Positions 62,163-64,000 of a stretch of DNA of 64,000 nt are shown here, in pieces. The notes below the pieces were generated by a model. It saw only the letters and a list, made by a program, of their open reading frames with translations. It ran no database searches and was not told the origin of the DNA. Numbering within the stretch: position 1 is the first letter of the stretch; the number at the start of each line of letters is the position of its first letter. The translations under genes were made by a program, and so were the position numbers. Location of the stretch: positions 124,001-188,000 of the forward strand of contig UGGN01000001.1 in assembly GCA_900450455.1 (NCBI GenBank), given 5' to 3'. The stretch comes from [Eubacterium] infirmum (GTDB taxonomy: Bacteria > Bacillota > Clostridia > Peptostreptococcales > Anaerovoracaceae).

Positions 62163-63795
62163 GATTTTATTTAATGCAAAGGTCTATGTTGAGAGAGGAA
62201 GCTTTGCAGAGGCCGTTTTAATCGAGGATGACAAGATTGTAGCGGTTGGATCCAATAAGGACATCAAAGCCGAAGCATCAAAGCTAGACGGAAATTGTGG
62301 TGCAGCGCAGCTGATTGACTGTGAGGGAAGAACTTTGATACCGGGACTCAACGATTCTCACCTGCACTTTATGCAGTTTGGTGAGACGCAAAACCAGGCG
62401 ATGATAGAGGGTGTTACTTCGATAGATGAGATGGTTGGGATATGCAGAGAGTTTGCAAGAACTCATCCTAATCACGTCAAAGAGGGACTCCACGCCATCG
62501 GTTGGAATCAGGATAATTTCGCGGATAGCAACAGGATTCCGGACAAAAATGATCTCGATAAGATCAGTACAGAATTTCCAATAGTTCTTGAGAGAGTTTG
62601 CGGTCATATAATTTCAACAAACTCAAAGCTTCTGGAGATGCTCGATATCGAGGCAAACAAGGAGCTCTTCAAGGAAGGCGACTACCTTGTAGGCGAGGAC
62701 GGAAAGCCAAGCGGTATATTCACAGGAAACGGATGCAATATAGCAAAGCGCCTTATTCCGGACTTTTCCCTAGAGGAAAGGCGTAAGATTTTGCTTGAGA
62801 CCATGGAATATGCGGTTGCTCACGGACTTACGAGCGTTCAGAGTAACGATGTGGGAACGACCTTTATGGACGGTCCTGCGGCTTTTAAGCTCTTCCACGA
62901 CATATACGATAAGGGAGAGGCTTTGCTCCGATATAGACATCAGGTTTGCTTTAATAGACTTGAGGACTTTAAGGAGTATCTTGAGAATGGAGAATATGCA
63001 AAAGGCGATTATCCTAAAGATTCGTGGCTCACACTTGGACCGCTGAAGCTCTTTAAGGACGGAAGCCTAGGTGCCAGAACCGCTTTGATGACTAATGGCT
63101 ACACCGGAAATCCGGATGACCACGGACTTGAGTGGATAAGCGTTGAAGATATGGATGAGTATTGCCGCATCGCAAAGGAGCACGGACTTCAGGTGGTTAC
63201 TCATGTAATCGGAGATGAGGCAGTAAAGCGCACGATAGATAGCTATGAGAAAGCCTTTGTAGATGGTGAAAACAAGCTGAGACATGCCCTGATCCACTGT
63301 CAAATTACGAGCAAGGAACTCGTCGATAGAATAGCAAAGCTGAACATTCTCGTCTTCGCACAGCCGATCTTCCTGGACTACGATATGAAAATCGTAGATG
63401 ACCTAATTGGTTCAGAGCTGGCTTCGAGCTCATATGCCTTTGGAAGTCTGGCAAAGAAGGGGGCACACGTATCCTATGGCACAGACTGCCCGGTTGAGGA
63501 CTGCAATCCATTCCCTAATATCTATATGGCTGTGACCAGAAAGGATAGACAGGGAAGGCCGGAGGGTGGATTCTATCCGGCAGAGTGTGTCGATGTTGAA
63601 ACGGCAATAGATGCCTATACCATTGAGAGTGCCTACGGCGAATTTATGGAGGCCATCAAAGGCCGCATAAAGCCGGGATACCTAGCTGATATGGTGCTTT
63701 TAGATAAGGATATATTCACAGTAAATCCTGATGAAATCAAGGATATCCTTCCGGTCATGACCATGGTTGGAGGTAAAATCGTATTTAAGCGATAG
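62155..63795 (+). CDS. Amidohydrolase (YtcJ-like, amidohydro_3)
   Basis: A 546-residue metal-dependent hydrolase. The opening DCEGRTLIPGLNDSHLHFMQFG near residue 60 holds the HxH metal ligands; further ligands are HVIGDEAV near 348 and the closing YGTDCPVEDCNP near 438. YtcJ-like enzymes hydrolyse N-acyl or carbamoyl compounds of varied structure. It is translationally coupled to the upstream permease, which may supply its substrate. A terminator follows directly. Confidence 0.9.
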   Translation: MRKILFNAKVYVERGSFAEAVLIEDDKIVAVGSNKDIKAEASKLDGNCGAAQLIDCEGRTLIPGLNDSHLHFMQFGETQNQAMIEGVTSIDEMVGICREFARTHPNHVKEGLHAIGWNQDNFADSNRIPDKNDLDKISTEFPIVLERVCGHIISTNSKLLEMLDIEANKELFKEGDYLVGEDGKPSGIFTGNGCNIAKRLIPDFSLEERRKILLETMEYAVAHGLTSVQSNDVGTTFMDGPAAFKLFHDIYDKGEALLRYRHQVCFNRLEDFKEYLENGEYAKGDYPKDSWLTLGPLKLFKDGSLGARTALMTNGYTGNPDDHGLEWISVEDMDEYCRIAKEHGLQVVTHVIGDEAVKRTIDSYEKAFVDGENKLRHALIHCQITSKELVDRIAKLNILVFAQPIFLDYDMKIVDDLIGSELASSSYAFGSLAKKGAHVSYGTDCPVEDCNPFPNIYMAVTRKDRQGRPEGGFYPAECVDVETAIDAYTIESAYGEFMEAIKGRIKPGYLADMVLLDKDIFTVNPDEIKDILPVMTMVGGKIVFKR

Positions 63796-63822
63796 AAAAG
63801 GGAGAGCGTTGCTCTCCTTTTG
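63796..63822 (+). terminator. Terminator after amidohydrolase
   Basis: GGAGAGC (63801-63807) pairs with GCTCTCC (63811-63817), flanked by A4 and T4. Confidence 0.85.
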
Positions 63823-63895
63823 TGTTATACTATTCACAGTGATGGAAGGTCTCTTAGATTAGCTGATTTTATAGTAAAATCATTATGGAGTTACA

Positions 63896-64000
63896 ATGAA
63901 ATTTTATAAACCACCATTTGAAATGAATGAACAAATAGCGACTATTACTGCTGAAATTGCAGAGCTGAGTGGAGAACTTTCTGCATATGAAGGCTTGACT
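63896..64000 (+). CDS. Fic family protein, N-terminus only
   Basis: The first 35 codons of a gene running off the window. The residues KFYKPPFEMNEQIATITAEI match the N-terminal region of clostridial Fic-domain proteins, which AMPylate targets using an HPFx(D/E)GN motif; that motif is outside the window. GGAG lies seven bases before ATG 63896. Confidence 0.6.
   Translation, partial: MKFYKPPFEMNEQIATITAEIAELSGELSAYEGLT

Overview
The window looks like chromosome of a low-GC, Gram-positive anaerobe of the class Clostridia (Bacillota), possibly near the Eubacterium/Mogibacterium (Family XIII) group; the exact taxon is inference. The reasons are strong GGAGG ribosome binding sites, a rubredoxin, a fermentative CoA-transferase, the anaerobic (cobalt-early) corrinoid pathway, CWB2-type cell-wall-binding repeats and the ECF/ABC transporter repertoire.

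Layout. 1-7.0 kb: a translationally coupled minus-strand operon with an ECF transporter (S, T and fused A components), an AraC-type regulator and two exporter-fold ABC half-transporters of the kind seen with siderophore/metallophore uptake. 7.2-10.1 kb: lipid genes (PlsC-like, PAP2), a PucR regulator and a small rubredoxin. 10.2-16.7 kb: two identical 1344-bp IS256-superfamily (IS1249-like) insertion sequences in inverted orientation, each with its own 8-bp target duplication, around a DUF2148 Fe-S protein, a sugar-phosphate nucleotidyltransferase and a secreted CWB2 protein. 16.7-20.5 kb: an acyltransferase and a compact lysis module: a divergent S24-type repressor, promoters overlapped by matching operators, a holin, and a CHAP endolysin with CWB2 repeats interrupted by an in-frame stop. 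20.7-26.6 kb: housekeeping rpsF-ssb-rpsR and purB-purA-alr. 26.8-31.7 kb: two large ATPase-FtsX fusion transporters.

31.8-54.6 kb is dominated by corrinoid metabolism. A minus-strand cobalamin riboswitch precedes a 1130-residue wall-associated protein with GLUG repeats and a transcobalamin-like DUF4430 domain. A plus-strand cobalamin riboswitch precedes a methyltransferase plus a NikABCDE-type importer (probably cobalt), whose binding-protein gene has a frameshift. Downstream lie tRNA-Arg(CCU), cobO, a DUF4143 ATPase with 23-bp tandem repeats in its leader, bioY, precorrin-2 dehydrogenase, hemC, cobA-hemD, cbiL, a membrane-anchored surface protein, an ABC-2 exporter and cbiK. Together these take porphobilinogen to cobalt-factor III, adenosylate corrinoids and import cobalt. 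YitT and a CoA-transferase sit between the two riboswitches.

54.7-64 kb: an XRE membrane regulator, dCMP deaminase, an AbiE-like two-gene toxin-antitoxin module with its own promoter, an ArsR-HMA-P1B ATPase metal-resistance set, an amino acid permease with an amidohydrolase, and the start of a Fic-family gene.

The most interesting candidates are the riboswitch-controlled surface protein (a possible surface corrinoid-capture system), the self-contained repressor/holin/endolysin module with its operators, and the AbiE-like pair. No other phage structural or replication genes and no CRISPR array were seen.
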